Shown here piece by piece: positions 27,589 to 37,883 of a DNA stretch of 64,000 nt. A program made the translations under genes and the position numbers. This DNA comes from Halospeciosus flavus (GTDB taxonomy: Archaea > Halobacteriota > Halobacteria > Halobacteriales > Halobacteriaceae). The notes below the pieces were generated by a model. That model was given only the letters and a program-made list of their open reading frames with translations, was not told where the DNA came from and did not search any database. The DNA lies in contig NZ_CP122312.1 of NCBI RefSeq assembly GCF_029814175.1, positions 2,418,001-2,482,000 of the forward strand, in the 5' to 3' direction. Each line of letters starts with the position of its first letter. Within the stretch, counting starts at the first letter, position 1.

Positions 27589-27684
27589 ACCGGAGAGACC
27601 CGCGGCAGTACCAAAAGCCCACTCCCTCCGCGGCGGGCGGTCGAACCCACATCCGTTTTATCGCCCCCGGCCGTCGACCCGGGT

Positions 27685-28365
27685 ATGAGCGTTCGCGAGG
27701 AGTTCGACGAGTGGGCGGCATCCGGCCGCGACAAGGGAATGGAGGAGCGCCACTGGCACACCGCCAAACACGTCCTCGCGCGGATGCCCGTCGAGGAAGG
27801 CGACACCGTCCTCGACCTCGGCACGGGGAGCGGCTACGCCTGTCGCGCCCTCCGCGAGCGAGACGTCGGCCGCGCCTACGGACTCGACGGCGCGCCCGCG
27901 ATGGCGCAGAACGCCCGCTCCTACACCGAGGACGAGCAGGTCGGCTTCGTCGTCGGCGACTTCGACACCCTCCCCTTCGAGGACGACGCCGTCGACCACG
28001 TCTTCTCGATGGAGGCCTTCTACTACGCCAGCAACCCGCACAACACTCTCGAAGAGGTGAAGCGAGTCCTCCGGCCCGGCGGCACCTTCTACTGCGCCGT
28101 GAACTACTACGAGGAGAACGTCTACTCCCACGAGTGGCAGGAGAACATCGAGGTAGAGATGACCCGCTGGGACAGAGAAGAGTACCGCGAGGCGTTCCGC
28201 GACGCCGGCCTCTTCGTCGCCGAGCAGGACAACGTCCCCGACCGCGACACCCGCATCCCCGACGCCGAGCAGTTCCCCCACGAGGGCTTCGACACCCGCG
28301 AGGAGATGGTCGAGCGCTACCGGAAACTCGGCACGCTCCTGACCGTCGGCGTCGCGCCCGAGTAG
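27685..28365 (+). CDS. SAM-dependent methyltransferase (class I)
   Basis: 226 residues. Motif I is VLDLGTGSGYACRAL (about 46-60), motif II-like GDFDTLPFEDDAVDHVFSME follows, and motif III is VLRPGGTFYCAVNYYEENVY. These place it in the Methyltransf_11 group of Rossmann-fold small-molecule methyltransferases; the substrate is unknown. TATA candidate GTTTTATC at 27655-27662 lies 23-30 bases before the ATG, in keeping with a leaderless message. Confidence 0.88.
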   Translation: MSVREEFDEWAASGRDKGMEERHWHTAKHVLARMPVEEGDTVLDLGTGSGYACRALRERDVGRAYGLDGAPAMAQNARSYTEDEQVGFVVGDFDTLPFEDDAVDHVFSMEAFYYASNPHNTLEEVKRVLRPGGTFYCAVNYYEENVYSHEWQENIEVEMTRWDREEYREAFRDAGLFVAEQDNVPDRDTRIPDAEQFPHEGFDTREEMVERYRKLGTLLTVGVAPE

Positions 28366-28373
28366 CCCGTTAG

Positions 28374-30587
<2,214 letters not shown>

Positions 30588-30596
30588 GGGGCGCCC

Positions 30597-31412
30597 TCAG
30601 AGGTCCGCGTGCTCGAACGTCCAGTAGCCCACCGCGAGCGGGACGACGACCCACAGGCAGAGGACGACGGCGCCGAACCAGTCCTGGAGGACGACCACGT
30701 CGGCGGACTGGGGGGACCCACCCACGAGGGCGTTGGTCGCCCGCGAGTAGCCGGCGCTCGGCGAGACCGACTTGAGCAGGCGCGCCCACAGCGGTTCGGA
30801 GCCGAGCGCGGCGGCGAGGCTGAACCCCGACGCCGCGAGTTCCGCGACGGTGACGAGTGCGCCCCACGCGAACTGGAAGCCGAACCAGAAGCCGAAGGCG
30901 AGCGTGGCCGCGACCCCAGTCGACCCGGTCGTCGCCGAGAGGCCGACCGCGACGGCGACGTACGCGAGCGCGAACAGCAGCGTCAGGAGCGTGAACCCGA
31001 CGAACGTCGCGACGGAGAAGCCGTCGATGCGGACGAGACCGAAGACGAACGGGACGACGAACCCCGCGGCGACGGGCACGCCGACGACGGCAGTCCGGCC
31101 GAGCGTCTTGCCGAGCACCACGTCGAGTCGGGAGTGGGGCAGCGAGAGCAAGAGCGCCAGCGACCCCGTCTCGCGCTCGCCGGCGATCGACTTGTAGCCC
31201 GCGAGGAGGGCGGTGATGGAGACCAGGAGGGCCGTGGGCCGGCGGAGGAACTGGACGAGTCCGCCCGTCTGCATACCCGTCCCGCCGAAGAACGTGACGT
31301 AGACGAGCGTCGTCCCCGCGGCGAACAGGAGGAAGAGGAGGTAGAGTGCCCACAGCGTTCGCGAGCGGAGGGCGTCGCGGAAGTCCTTCCGCGCGACGGC
31401 GAGGTGGGTCAC
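30597..31412 (-). CDS. ABC-2 type exporter permease
   Basis: 271 residues with six predicted membrane helices. It begins MTHLAVARKDFRDALRSRTL, the amphipathic start typical of ABC-2/NosY-like permeases, and contains the cytoplasmic GERETGSLALLLSLPHSRLD motif that follows helix 2 in this group. It overlaps the stop of the upstream ATPase gene by 4 bases (GTGA), so the two form one transporter. The cargo is unknown. Confidence 0.88.
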   Translation of the reverse strand: MTHLAVARKDFRDALRSRTLWALYLLFLLFAAGTTLVYVTFFGGTGMQTGGLVQFLRRPTALLVSITALLAGYKSIAGERETGSLALLLSLPHSRLDVVLGKTLGRTAVVGVPVAAGFVVPFVFGLVRIDGFSVATFVGFTLLTLLFALAYVAVAVGLSATTGSTGVAATLAFGFWFGFQFAWGALVTVAELAASGFSLAAALGSEPLWARLLKSVSPSAGYSRATNALVGGSPQSADVVVLQDWFGAVVLCLWVVVPLAVGYWTFEHADL

Positions 31413-32377
31413 GCGTCACCCTCCGCGGACGACGTCGCATCTATCGGACTCTCCCCGGCGACGCTCAGGAACAACTCTTCGAGCGACGCCTCGGCGGTCT
31501 CGAAGTCCCGCACGTCCACGCCCGCGTCCGCGAGCGTCGTGACGACGGCGGCCTTCGCGACGTCGTCGCAGGCGACCGAGACGGTCGCGGTGTCGGCGTC
31601 GCCGTGTGCCTCGGTTTCGGTGACGTCGACCGTCGAGACCCCGTCGAGGGCGCGGACCTCGTCGAGGGCGGCCTGGGTGAGTCCGCGGACCGAGAGGGTG
31701 AGGCGAGCGTCGGCGTCGAGGGTGTCGCGCAGGCCCTCGACGGTGTCCTCGGCGACGAGTTCGCCGTCGCGCAGGATGCCCACGCGGTCGCAGACAGCCT
31801 CGACCTGGCCGAGGATGTGACTGGAGAAGAAGACGGTCGCGCCGCGGTCGGCCTCCGTGCGGACGACCTCGCGCATCTCCTTCGCGCCCGCGGGGTCGAG
31901 TCCCGAGGAGGGTTCGTCGAGGATCAGGAGGTCCGGGTCGCCGACGAGCGCCATCCCGAGCGCGAGGCGCTGGCGCATCCCGGTCGAGTAGCCACCGGCC
32001 TTCCGGTCGCCGTCGTCGGCCAGGCCGACCCGGTCGAGGATGTCGGCGGGGTCGTCGTCCGCTCCCTTCGACTCGACCGCGAACTGGAGGTGTTCGCGGC
32101 CGGTGAGGCGGTCGTAGACGTCGAATCCTTCGGGGAGGACGCCGACCCGTTCGCGCACGGCGACGCTCTCGGCCTGGGCGTCGTACCCGAGCACGCGGGC
32201 CGTGCCGCCCGACGGGCGGACGAAGTCGAGGAGGACGTTGATGGTGGTGGACTTCCCGGCACCGTTCGGGCCGAGGAAGCCGTACACCTCTCCCTCGTCG
32301 ACCGTCAACTGGAGGTTCTGGAGGGCGACGACGTCACCGTACTCCTTGGTGACCCCGTCGAGTTCGATGGCGGCCAT
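31409..32377 (-). CDS. ABC transporter ATP-binding protein
   Basis: 322 residues: Walker A GPNGAGKST, signature YSTGMRQRLALG, Walker B LLILDEPSSGLDP, and switch His in FFSSHILGQVEAV. It is an ABC-2 exporter-type ATPase with a C-terminal extension of about 90 residues (from ARLTLSVRGLTQ) that forms an ACT-like regulatory fold in relatives. It is first in a two-gene operon with the permease downstream. The start is ATG 32377. Confidence 0.92.
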   Translation of the reverse strand: MAAIELDGVTKEYGDVVALQNLQLTVDEGEVYGFLGPNGAGKSTTINVLLDFVRPSGGTARVLGYDAQAESVAVRERVGVLPEGFDVYDRLTGREHLQFAVESKGADDDPADILDRVGLADDGDRKAGGYSTGMRQRLALGMALVGDPDLLILDEPSSGLDPAGAKEMREVVRTEADRGATVFFSSHILGQVEAVCDRVGILRDGELVAEDTVEGLRDTLDADARLTLSVRGLTQAALDEVRALDGVSTVDVTETEAHGDADTATVSVACDDVAKAAVVTTLADAGVDVRDFETAEASLEELFLSVAGESPIDATSSAEGDA

Positions 32378-32414
32378 ACGCCGGATTCGGGCGCCCTCGG
32401 TTAAAAGTTCGCGA

Positions 32415-33191
32415 CTACGTCTCGTCGAAGACCTTCTCGGCCCACTTCACGGCGTACTCCGCGCCGTACTGCCGGAAGGCGACGCTGTCGAGTGCCTCGA
32501 ACGGCGTCGGGAGGTCGAGACCGTGTTTCACGCCGCTGCAGGCGAGTTCCGCGGCGTCGGCGAACTCCGTCTCGCGAGTCGCGACCTCGCCCGGGAGGTC
32601 CGTGATACGCGGTTGGAGGCGTTCGCCGGCGTCCTCCCACGCGTCGTGGAGGGTGGGGAAGTCGTCGGCCCACGTCTCGAACTCCTCGCGGGTGTGGAGT
32701 CCGCGGTAGGCGTCACAGCAGGCGTGAGCCAGTTGGTACGTCGCGTTCGGGCCGGTCGACGTCGCCGCGGCGAAGTCGGGGTAGCGCTCGGCGAAGAAGC
32801 CGAGGAAGTGCTCGGGGAGGTCGAGTCCGGCCTCGACGAGTGCCTCGGCGACGAGGAAGTTCACGAAGCTCTCGGGCGTGCCCTCGACGCGTGGCTTGAC
32901 GATCACGACGGGCGGGTCGAACTGCGTGGTCCACGCGACGGAGCCGTCGCCGGGCATCCCGACGACGAGGTCCGAGGAGGTGAGCCGCTGGAGGAGTTCG
33001 GGGGCGTCGGCCGGGAGCCACGACTCCTCGTAGGCGTGTGGCGTGACCGCGTCCGTCCGGCCGGCGAGGTCGTCGAGCGCCCGCGACGGGAGTGTCTCGA
33101 AGTCCCGTTCGGAGTCGAGGACCAGTGCGTCCGGCGCGTACCGCTCGCGGACCCCCTCCACTTCGGGTGGAATCGAGCGCTCGTCGAACAT
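32415..33191 (-). CDS. conserved haloarchaeal hypothetical protein (258 aa)
   Basis: A soluble acidic protein without a signal or membrane segment. Landmarks include SDLVVGMPGDGSVAWTTQ, PPVVIVKPRVEGTPESFVNF and a Cys-containing helix AHACCDAYRGLHTREEFETW. I do not recognise a catalytic motif; related proteins are annotated only as DUF-containing in haloarchaea. Its ATG directly abuts the stop of a 28-codon membrane ORF, which suggests one transcript starting from the promoter at 33304. Confidence 0.72.
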   Translation of the reverse strand: MFDERSIPPEVEGVRERYAPDALVLDSERDFETLPSRALDDLAGRTDAVTPHAYEESWLPADAPELLQRLTSSDLVVGMPGDGSVAWTTQFDPPVVIVKPRVEGTPESFVNFLVAEALVEAGLDLPEHFLGFFAERYPDFAAATSTGPNATYQLAHACCDAYRGLHTREEFETWADDFPTLHDAWEDAGERLQPRITDLPGEVATRETEFADAAELACSGVKHGLDLPTPFEALDSVAFRQYGAEYAVKWAEKVFDET

Positions 33192-33278
33192 CTACGCGAT
33201 GGCGTTCGCGACGAGAGTCAGCGAGAACAGCGCGCTCAGACCGACGGTGGCGAGGACGATCTTCGTTGCCTTGCTCAT
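33192..33278 (-). CDS. single-helix membrane miniprotein (28 aa)
   Basis: 28 residues: MSKATKI, then one hydrophobic helix ending FSLTLVANAIA. It is terminated immediately before the ATG of the 258-aa gene with no spacer, and a TATA box lies 26-31 bases upstream of its ATG, so it is the promoter-proximal cistron of a two-gene unit. The exact fit to promoter and neighbour argues that it is translated. Its function is unknown. Confidence 0.6.
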   Translation of the reverse strand: MSKATKIVLATVGLSALFSLTLVANAIA

Positions 33279-33303
33279 GTTTCGGGGTGTGGTCCCGACT
33301 ACC

Positions 33304-33309
33304 TTAAAT
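33304..33309 (-). promoter_or_regulatory. TATA box for the 28-aa/258-aa gene pair
   Basis: Minus-strand ATTTAA, 26-31 bases before the ATG at 33278. Confidence 0.5.
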
Positions 33310-33377
33310 CCGGCCAGTTCGCATCGGACGCGTCGGACTCGACGGACGCGCTGGACGCGTAGAGAGAGTCGGTCGGG

Positions 33378-34889
33378 TCACGTCGTCGACTCCGGCGGCG
33401 TCCCGAACGCCTTCCACGCCCCGGAGCGGAAGCGGACGAGGTTGACGAGCGCGCGCGTGTACATATCCGCGAGGATGGCGACGAAGATAGCCGGGAGACC
33501 GAGACCCAGGCCGAACCCGACGGTGACGGCGGGGACCGCGAGTCCGGCGACCGCGTACGGACCGAGCGTGAGGGCGGTCGCGGTGGGCGCGAGGAACGCG
33601 ACCGGGAGGCGGGCGACGTAGGTCGCGAGGAGACCGCCGTAGAAGGGCCAGCGGGTGTCGCCCGCCCCGCGGAGCGCGCCCCGCATCGTCCGCGAGACAC
33701 TGAACCCCGCGACGCCGAGACCGAACACCCGGATGAACGAGACCGTCAGGTCGGGGTACTGCGTCCCGAAGGCGGCGGCGATGGGGTGGGCGGCGACGAA
33801 GATGCCCGCCGCGATGAGCAGTTGCGTGACGAGTGCGATGCGGAGCGTCTGCCACCCGTAGTCGGCGGCTTCGGCCGTCTCGTCCGCGCCGACGTGTTGG
33901 CCCACGAGCGTCGAGGCGGCCGTCGAGTACCCCCACGCGGGCATCAGCGCGAGCAACATCACCCGCCGACCGATAGCGTAGGCCGCGATGACGTCCGTCC
34001 CGAGGAGACCGAGGACGAACAGGAACGGGAAGCGACCGAACGTCCGCGAGAGGCGGGTTCCGGCGAGCGGGAGCGCGACGCGCGTGATTTCGGCGGCGAC
34101 CGACGTGTCCCACTGCTTCCCGCCGAGGTGGAGAGCGACGCTCCACCGCCCGGAGAGGAGGACGCCGAAGAAGACGACGCCCGCGAGCGCGTTCGCGATG
34201 GCCGTCCCCCACGCCGCGCCCGCGACGCCGAGCGGGGGGAAGCCGAGCAGACCGAAGACGAGTACCGCGTTGAGGACGATGTTCGTCGGGAGCGTCACGA
34301 GTCGGACGTACATGGGCGTGCGCGTGTCGCCCGCTCCAGCGAGTGCGCGCGCCGCGATCATGCTCCAGAAGCGAAAGCCGACCGACAGCATGACGATGCG
34401 GAGGTAGGTCGCGCCCTTCCGGATGGTCGCGGCGTCGTCGGTGAGCAGTCCGACCATCGGGTCGGCGTACGCCCACGTCGCGACGGTGATGGGGACCGAG
34501 AGCAGTATCGCGAGCCACAGCGACTGCTTGATGGCGAAGTCCGCCTCGCGGTGTGACTCGGCCCCCTTCAACCGGGAGACGACGCTGATGGTCCCCGAGG
34601 TGAGCGCGAGCGCGAGACCGAACGGGATGAAGTAGTACTGGAAGCCGAGTTCGAGCGCGGCGACGGCGGCCCCACCGCTCGCGACGCTGACCATGAAGAA
34701 GTCGGCCGTCCGGAGCAGCGTCCGCAACCCGCCGGTGACCATCGCCGGGACGGCGAGGTCGAACGCCTCTTCGCCCTTCTCCCGGTCGAGTAGGCCGAGT
34801 CGTGCGAGGAGCGCCGGGAAGGCGAACAGGAGATTCCGGAGGCGACGACGGGCGGCGCGGAGCACGCCGGCGCTTCGACCCCCGGACAA
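33378..34889 (-). CDS. MATE family efflux transporter
   Basis: 503 residues with twelve predicted membrane helices in two MatE repeats: first repeat DLAVPAMVTGGLRTLLRTAD onward, second after about residue 270 with ITRVALPLAGTRLSRTFGRF. GAGDTRTPMYVRL and GAGDTRWPFYGGL occur at equivalent positions in the two halves, as expected for this pseudo-symmetric family. It exports cationic or other small compounds in exchange for Na+ or H+. The basic N-terminal leader VLRAARRRLRNLLF is cytoplasmic. Confidence 0.9.
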   Translation of the reverse strand: MSGGRSAGVLRAARRRLRNLLFAFPALLARLGLLDREKGEEAFDLAVPAMVTGGLRTLLRTADFFMVSVASGGAAVAALELGFQYYFIPFGLALALTSGTISVVSRLKGAESHREADFAIKQSLWLAILLSVPITVATWAYADPMVGLLTDDAATIRKGATYLRIVMLSVGFRFWSMIAARALAGAGDTRTPMYVRLVTLPTNIVLNAVLVFGLLGFPPLGVAGAAWGTAIANALAGVVFFGVLLSGRWSVALHLGGKQWDTSVAAEITRVALPLAGTRLSRTFGRFPFLFVLGLLGTDVIAAYAIGRRVMLLALMPAWGYSTAASTLVGQHVGADETAEAADYGWQTLRIALVTQLLIAAGIFVAAHPIAAAFGTQYPDLTVSFIRVFGLGVAGFSVSRTMRGALRGAGDTRWPFYGGLLATYVARLPVAFLAPTATALTLGPYAVAGLAVPAVTVGFGLGLGLPAIFVAILADMYTRALVNLVRFRSGAWKAFGTPPESTT

Positions 34890-35051
34890 AAGGTGCCTCG
34901 GGAGGCGGCAATCGGGCGGGACGAATTCACCGGCGTCGACGCGCTACCCCCGTGTTTCGGGTGGAGAGTGGGGATCGAGAGGTGAGCGCGCGACGAAGAG
35001 CGGGTGTGAAGTCGGAGAGGAGCAGTGGGACGTGAGACTGTTCGGGCCGTC

Positions 35052-35885
35052 TCAGCGGTCGGGACCGTCCCAGGTGTCCGGGACCTCGATGACGTACCGG
35101 CCGTTCTCCTGGAGCGCGATGATGTACTCGTCGCGGTCGTACAACTCCATGAGGTTGAGTTCGTACTGGCCCGGCGCGACGATACGGATGCTCTCGAACT
35201 GGTCGTTGAGCTCCTCGCGGAGTTCGTCCATGTCGGGACGGTCGTCGCCGGGGTCGCGAGCGGCGACGTCCTCGTCCGGTTGGGACGTCTCGTCGAGTTG
35301 CTCGCGGAGTTCGTCCATGTCGGGCGTGTCTCGGTCGTCGTCACCCTCGGTCTCACCCTCGCCGTCGTCCGCTCCCGTGTCCGGTTGCTCCGGTCTCGGG
35401 AGGTCGGCGCTCTCGACCATGTCGGAGCGAGCGCTGGCCTGCGCGGTGTCCTCGCGGTCCACCTCGATCGGCGAGACGTCGCCGGTGGTCCGTTCGGAAT
35501 CGGCGTTCGCGTCTGCGGCCGGTTCGGCGCCGCCGCTCGGCCCGGTGTCCGTTTCCGCGGCCGGTTCGGAGTCGGCGGCCGTCTCGGTGCTCGACCCGGT
35601 GGACGCGTCGTCCGTGCGGGACTGTGCGCGCGGGTCGTCCCGTGTCTCGTCGCTACTGACGAAGTCGCGGACGCTCGCGGCGGCCTTCCCGACGGCCGAG
35701 GAGACGGCGGAGTCGTCCGCCGGTTCGGACGAGCGCTCCGCGGACGTGTCGGGCGCGGACTCGTCGTCGGGGACGCCGTCGGGGCGGAACTGGAACTTGT
35801 TCCCCCCGCAGTCGGGGCACCCCGAGAGCATCTCCTTCGACCCGTCGGGGAACGTGTGCCCGCAGTTCGTACACTGGTGGGGCAT
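35052..35885 (-). CDS. oapC: origin-associated zinc-ribbon protein OapC
   Basis: 277 residues. The N-terminal zinc ribbon has Cys5, Cys8, Cys23 and Cys26 (CTNCGHTF ... SGCPDCGGNKFQF). A long disordered Ser/Asp/Glu region (about 37-180) follows, with a twice-repeated DMDELREQL / DMDELREEL peptide. A conserved C-terminal domain reads FESIRIVAPGQYELNLMELY. This domain order and the oapA-oapB-oapC position beside orc1 define haloarchaeal OapC. Its molecular role at the origin is not settled. It follows oapB directly. Confidence 0.85.
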   Translation of the reverse strand: MPHQCTNCGHTFPDGSKEMLSGCPDCGGNKFQFRPDGVPDDESAPDTSAERSSEPADDSAVSSAVGKAAASVRDFVSSDETRDDPRAQSRTDDASTGSSTETAADSEPAAETDTGPSGGAEPAADANADSERTTGDVSPIEVDREDTAQASARSDMVESADLPRPEQPDTGADDGEGETEGDDDRDTPDMDELREQLDETSQPDEDVAARDPGDDRPDMDELREELNDQFESIRIVAPGQYELNLMELYDRDEYIIALQENGRYVIEVPDTWDGPDR

Positions 35886-36278
35886 CTATCGGCGGGAGAC
35901 GAGCGTGCTGATGAGCGTCTCGTCCTTGTGGAGCGACTGGATCTGGTTGGCCGGCCCGATGACGGTCAGTTTCGACGTCTCCTCTTTGCCCATGAGTCGG
36001 CCGAGGAACGAGGAGTCGTTCGTCTCCGAGCGGGGGAAACTCTCGATCTCGATACCGGTGAACCCGTCGGGGTTGATCTCGGTCATCGTGACCTCGATGA
36101 GTTTCGACTCCTCGTCGGGGGTCAAACCCTTCTCGAGGACGACGATGTCGCCCTCCCGGACGGTGTCGAGGATCATCCGGATCTTCTCCATGCTGGTCCT
36201 TCCGTCCATCTTTTCACCGCTGATGAAGTCGATCTGGACGCCGTCTTCTGCCTCGTTTTCGTGTCCTACTTCCGGCAT
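35886..36278 (-). CDS. oapB: origin-associated protein OapB (DUF2073)
   Basis: 130 residues from ATG 36278 (MPEVGHENEAEDGVQIDFIS); an in-frame GTG at 36287 overlapping the oapA stop would add three residues. The core VREGDIVVLEKGLTPDEESK and a C-terminal SKLTVIGPANQIQSL match DUF2073. It lies between oapA and oapC in the same operon, with no gap to oapC. Work on haloarchaeal origins links OapB to initiation or its control, but no biochemical activity is evident from sequence. Confidence 0.88.
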   Translation of the reverse strand: MPEVGHENEAEDGVQIDFISGEKMDGRTSMEKIRMILDTVREGDIVVLEKGLTPDEESKLIEVTMTEINPDGFTGIEIESFPRSETNDSSFLGRLMGKEETSKLTVIGPANQIQSLHKDETLISTLVSRR

Positions 36279-36283
36279 TGGTA

Positions 36284-36931
36284 TCACCCGAACTTCGAGG
36301 CGATCTTGTCGTACACCTCGTCCATGTTGCTCCCCTCGAGCGCGGACAGCGGAATCGTCTCGTGCTGTGGGAACGCGTTGCGGATTCGCTGGATGTTGGA
36401 ATCGTCCAGGTCCGTCTTGTTGGCGAGGATGAGCACGGGCAGGTCCTGACTCTCGATGATGCCGATGAGCATCGTGTTCACCTGCGTGAACGGATCCTCG
36501 GTGCTGTCGAGGACGTAGATGACGCCGTCGACGTCCTCGCGGAGCCAGTGCATCGCCTCGGCGACGCCCTCGGTCGCCTCGCGGGAGCGCCGCTTGGCGT
36601 CGTCGGCGTCCATGTCGTGCTCGAGGAAGTCCTCGTAGTCGACCTTCGTCGTCACACCGGGCGTGTCGACGATGTCGATACTGACGGTGCTCCCGTTGCG
36701 CTCGATCTCGACGTTCTCCTTACGGCGCGCGCGACGAGTCTCGTGGGGAACGTGACTCTCCGGACCGACGGCGTCGCCCGTCCAGTCGCGAGCGATGCGA
36801 TTGGCGAGCGTCGTCTTCCCGGCGTTTGGCGGCCCGTAGATACCGATACGTTTCGTCTCCTCTTCGCTGCCGGCGAAGAGCTTCGCCGTCACCGTGGAGA
36901 TGCTGTCTCTGAGGTCTGCGAACAGTCCCAT
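36284..36931 (-). CDS. oapA: origin-associated GTPase OapA
   Basis: 215 residues, Era/Obg-like small GTPase: G1 GPPNAGKTT, G3 DTPG within VSIDIVDTPGVT, G4 NKTD, and a G5-like SALEGSNMDEV. The lead gene of the oapABC operon, transcribed away from the origin. The ATG has one of the few good Shine-Dalgarno sites in the window (GGGAGG at 36943-36938) and a GCTTTAC TATA element at 36967-36961. It probably couples origin function to a cellular state, which is inference from its conserved location. Confidence 0.92.
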   Translation of the reverse strand: MGLFADLRDSISTVTAKLFAGSEEETKRIGIYGPPNAGKTTLANRIARDWTGDAVGPESHVPHETRRARRKENVEIERNGSTVSIDIVDTPGVTTKVDYEDFLEHDMDADDAKRRSREATEGVAEAMHWLREDVDGVIYVLDSTEDPFTQVNTMLIGIIESQDLPVLILANKTDLDDSNIQRIRNAFPQHETIPLSALEGSNMDEVYDKIASKFG

Positions 36932-37171
36932 CCTTTTCCTCCCTTACGCGCCCGGACAGGGTAAAGCCTGACGCAGACGGCGCTTGGTTACAGAGTAGAC
37001 CGACCGAGAAAACTTAAACCTACGTCAGACGTCGGGACCGGAGTCCGACCGGACGGACCGACCCCACCGCCGTTTCGAGTCGACACGAGTGCACGCGACA
37101 CGAGCCGACGAGTCCGACACCGTACCGGAAGTGTCCCCGAGCCGAACGGTCCACCCGGATGATCCACCCTG
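36932..37171. other. left part of the origin intergenic region
   Basis: 240 bases between oapA and the first ORB. It contains the oapA promoter at its left edge and a second minus-strand TTTAAG element (about 37009-37015) some 80 bases upstream. There is no ORF of haloarchaeal character and no ORB-like repeat. Confidence 0.45.
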
Positions 37172-37197
37172 CCCCCCACCCCTTCGTTTCAGGTGGA
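37172..37197 (-). repeat. ORB 1 (with G-string)
   Basis: On the minus strand it begins TCCACCTGAAACGAAGGGGT and continues with a run of six G preceded by T. It is identical over 26 bases to ORB 2 in the opposite orientation, 176 bases away. Confidence 0.9.
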
Positions 37198-37278
37198 GAC
37201 GGTCAGGAGGGGGAAGGGGTGCGAGCGGGAGCGTTTCTGTGGTCTGACTGCACGACGAAAGGAAGTCGATTCCCGGGG

Positions 37279-37339
37279 TGTTTTCTCTACTACGGGTTTG
37301 GTTTCTGTGCTTTCCACTTAAGCTTTCCTCATATCTAGT
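37279..37339. other. AT-rich duplex-unwinding element candidate
   Basis: The most AT-rich stretch between the inverted ORBs, for example TTTTCTCTACTA and CCACTTAAGCTTTCCTCATA, in otherwise GC-rich DNA. Its position between the inverted boxes is where the helix should first open. Confidence 0.6.
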
Positions 37340-37373
37340 CCCCCTCTCAGCGGGGGTCCCCCTGTTCTCGCGT

Positions 37374-37399
37374 TCCACCTGAAACGAAGGGGTGGGGGG
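37374..37399 (+). repeat. ORB 2 (with G-string)
   Basis: Plus-strand copy of the 26-base box, inverted with respect to ORB 1 and ending in GGGGGG. Confidence 0.9.
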
Positions 37400-37421
37400 C
37401 TTCGCCCCGTCCCCGACCGCT

Positions 37422-37441
37422 ACCCCTCCGTTTCAGATGCA
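37422..37441 (-). repeat. ORB 3
   Basis: Minus-strand TGCATCTGAAACGGAGGGGT matches ORB 2 at 17 of 20 positions, without a long G-string. Confidence 0.75.
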
Positions 37442-37488
37442 GTCCCGACCGCCGCCGAACGACTCGACTCCGGCTCCCGCCGCCGCTC

Positions 37489-37506
37489 CCCTTCGTTCAG
37501 TTCACT
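37489..37506 (-). repeat. degenerate ORB-like site
   Basis: Minus-strand GTGAACTGAACGAAGGGG matches the core CTGAAACGAAGGGG with one base deleted. Weak. Confidence 0.35.
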
Positions 37507-37749
37507 TCCCGCCGGACAAACCGACAGTCCTGCCCTTCGACACGTCCCGCTCGACTCGAACTGTTCCTCTCGAAGCAACATATTCTGAGTCCGTGTGGGT
37601 CGATACCGCTCCCCGCTCGATCACCCGTCGAGATTGGTCCGTCGGTCTCGGGCGCGCGGACCTCCACCTACCGTCGCGAGCCACGGCGGACCACCGTGGC
37701 CGACCCCGGCCCGCTCGACGGTGCACCGAAACGTATTTGACTCCGCCGT

Positions 37750-37769
37750 TACCTGTGTTTCATCTGCAT
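37750..37769 (-). repeat. weak ORB-like site
   Basis: Minus-strand TGCAGATGAAACACAGGTAA shares the GAAACA-AGG core with ORB 4, 12 of 20 positions. Weak. Confidence 0.35.
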
Positions 37770-37853
37770 CAACTGCACTCGCTGGCTTCAGCCGGAACCC
37801 GAACCGTCGAATTCACGACGTTTGGGCCGCACTCCCGGTGCTGGCGGGTGTTC

Positions 37854-37873
37854 TCCACCCGAAACAGAGGGGT
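37854..37873 (+). repeat. ORB 4 next to the orc1 start
   Basis: TCCACCCGAAACAGAGGGGT matches ORB 2 at 17 of 20 positions. It ends 10 bases before the orc1 ATG, so Orc1 bound here would block or modulate its own transcription or translation start. Confidence 0.75.
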
Positions 37874-37883
37874 CTCCCAGAAC

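Larger units (their letters stand above)
37172..37873. other. oriC1: chromosomal replication origin (oriC1 type)
   Basis: Non-coding region between oapA and orc1 that holds a 26-base perfect inverted repeat of the haloarchaeal origin recognition box, flanking an AT-rich patch, plus two further clear and two weak ORB copies towards orc1. G-runs end the strong boxes, the so-called G-string. The oapABC-origin-orc1 arrangement is the conserved main chromosomal origin of haloarchaea. Replication should start at the AT-rich element on Orc1 binding to the two inverted boxes. Confidence 0.9.

Noticed and set aside
36995..37170. Possible small ORFs in the left part of the origin region
   Set aside because: Arg/Ser-rich frames without haloarchaeal composition and overlapping the oapA promoter.
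37681..37699. Inverted repeat CCACGG ... CCGTGG within the origin region
   Set aside because: Short arms in GC-rich DNA, not related to the ORB sequence; chance is likely.
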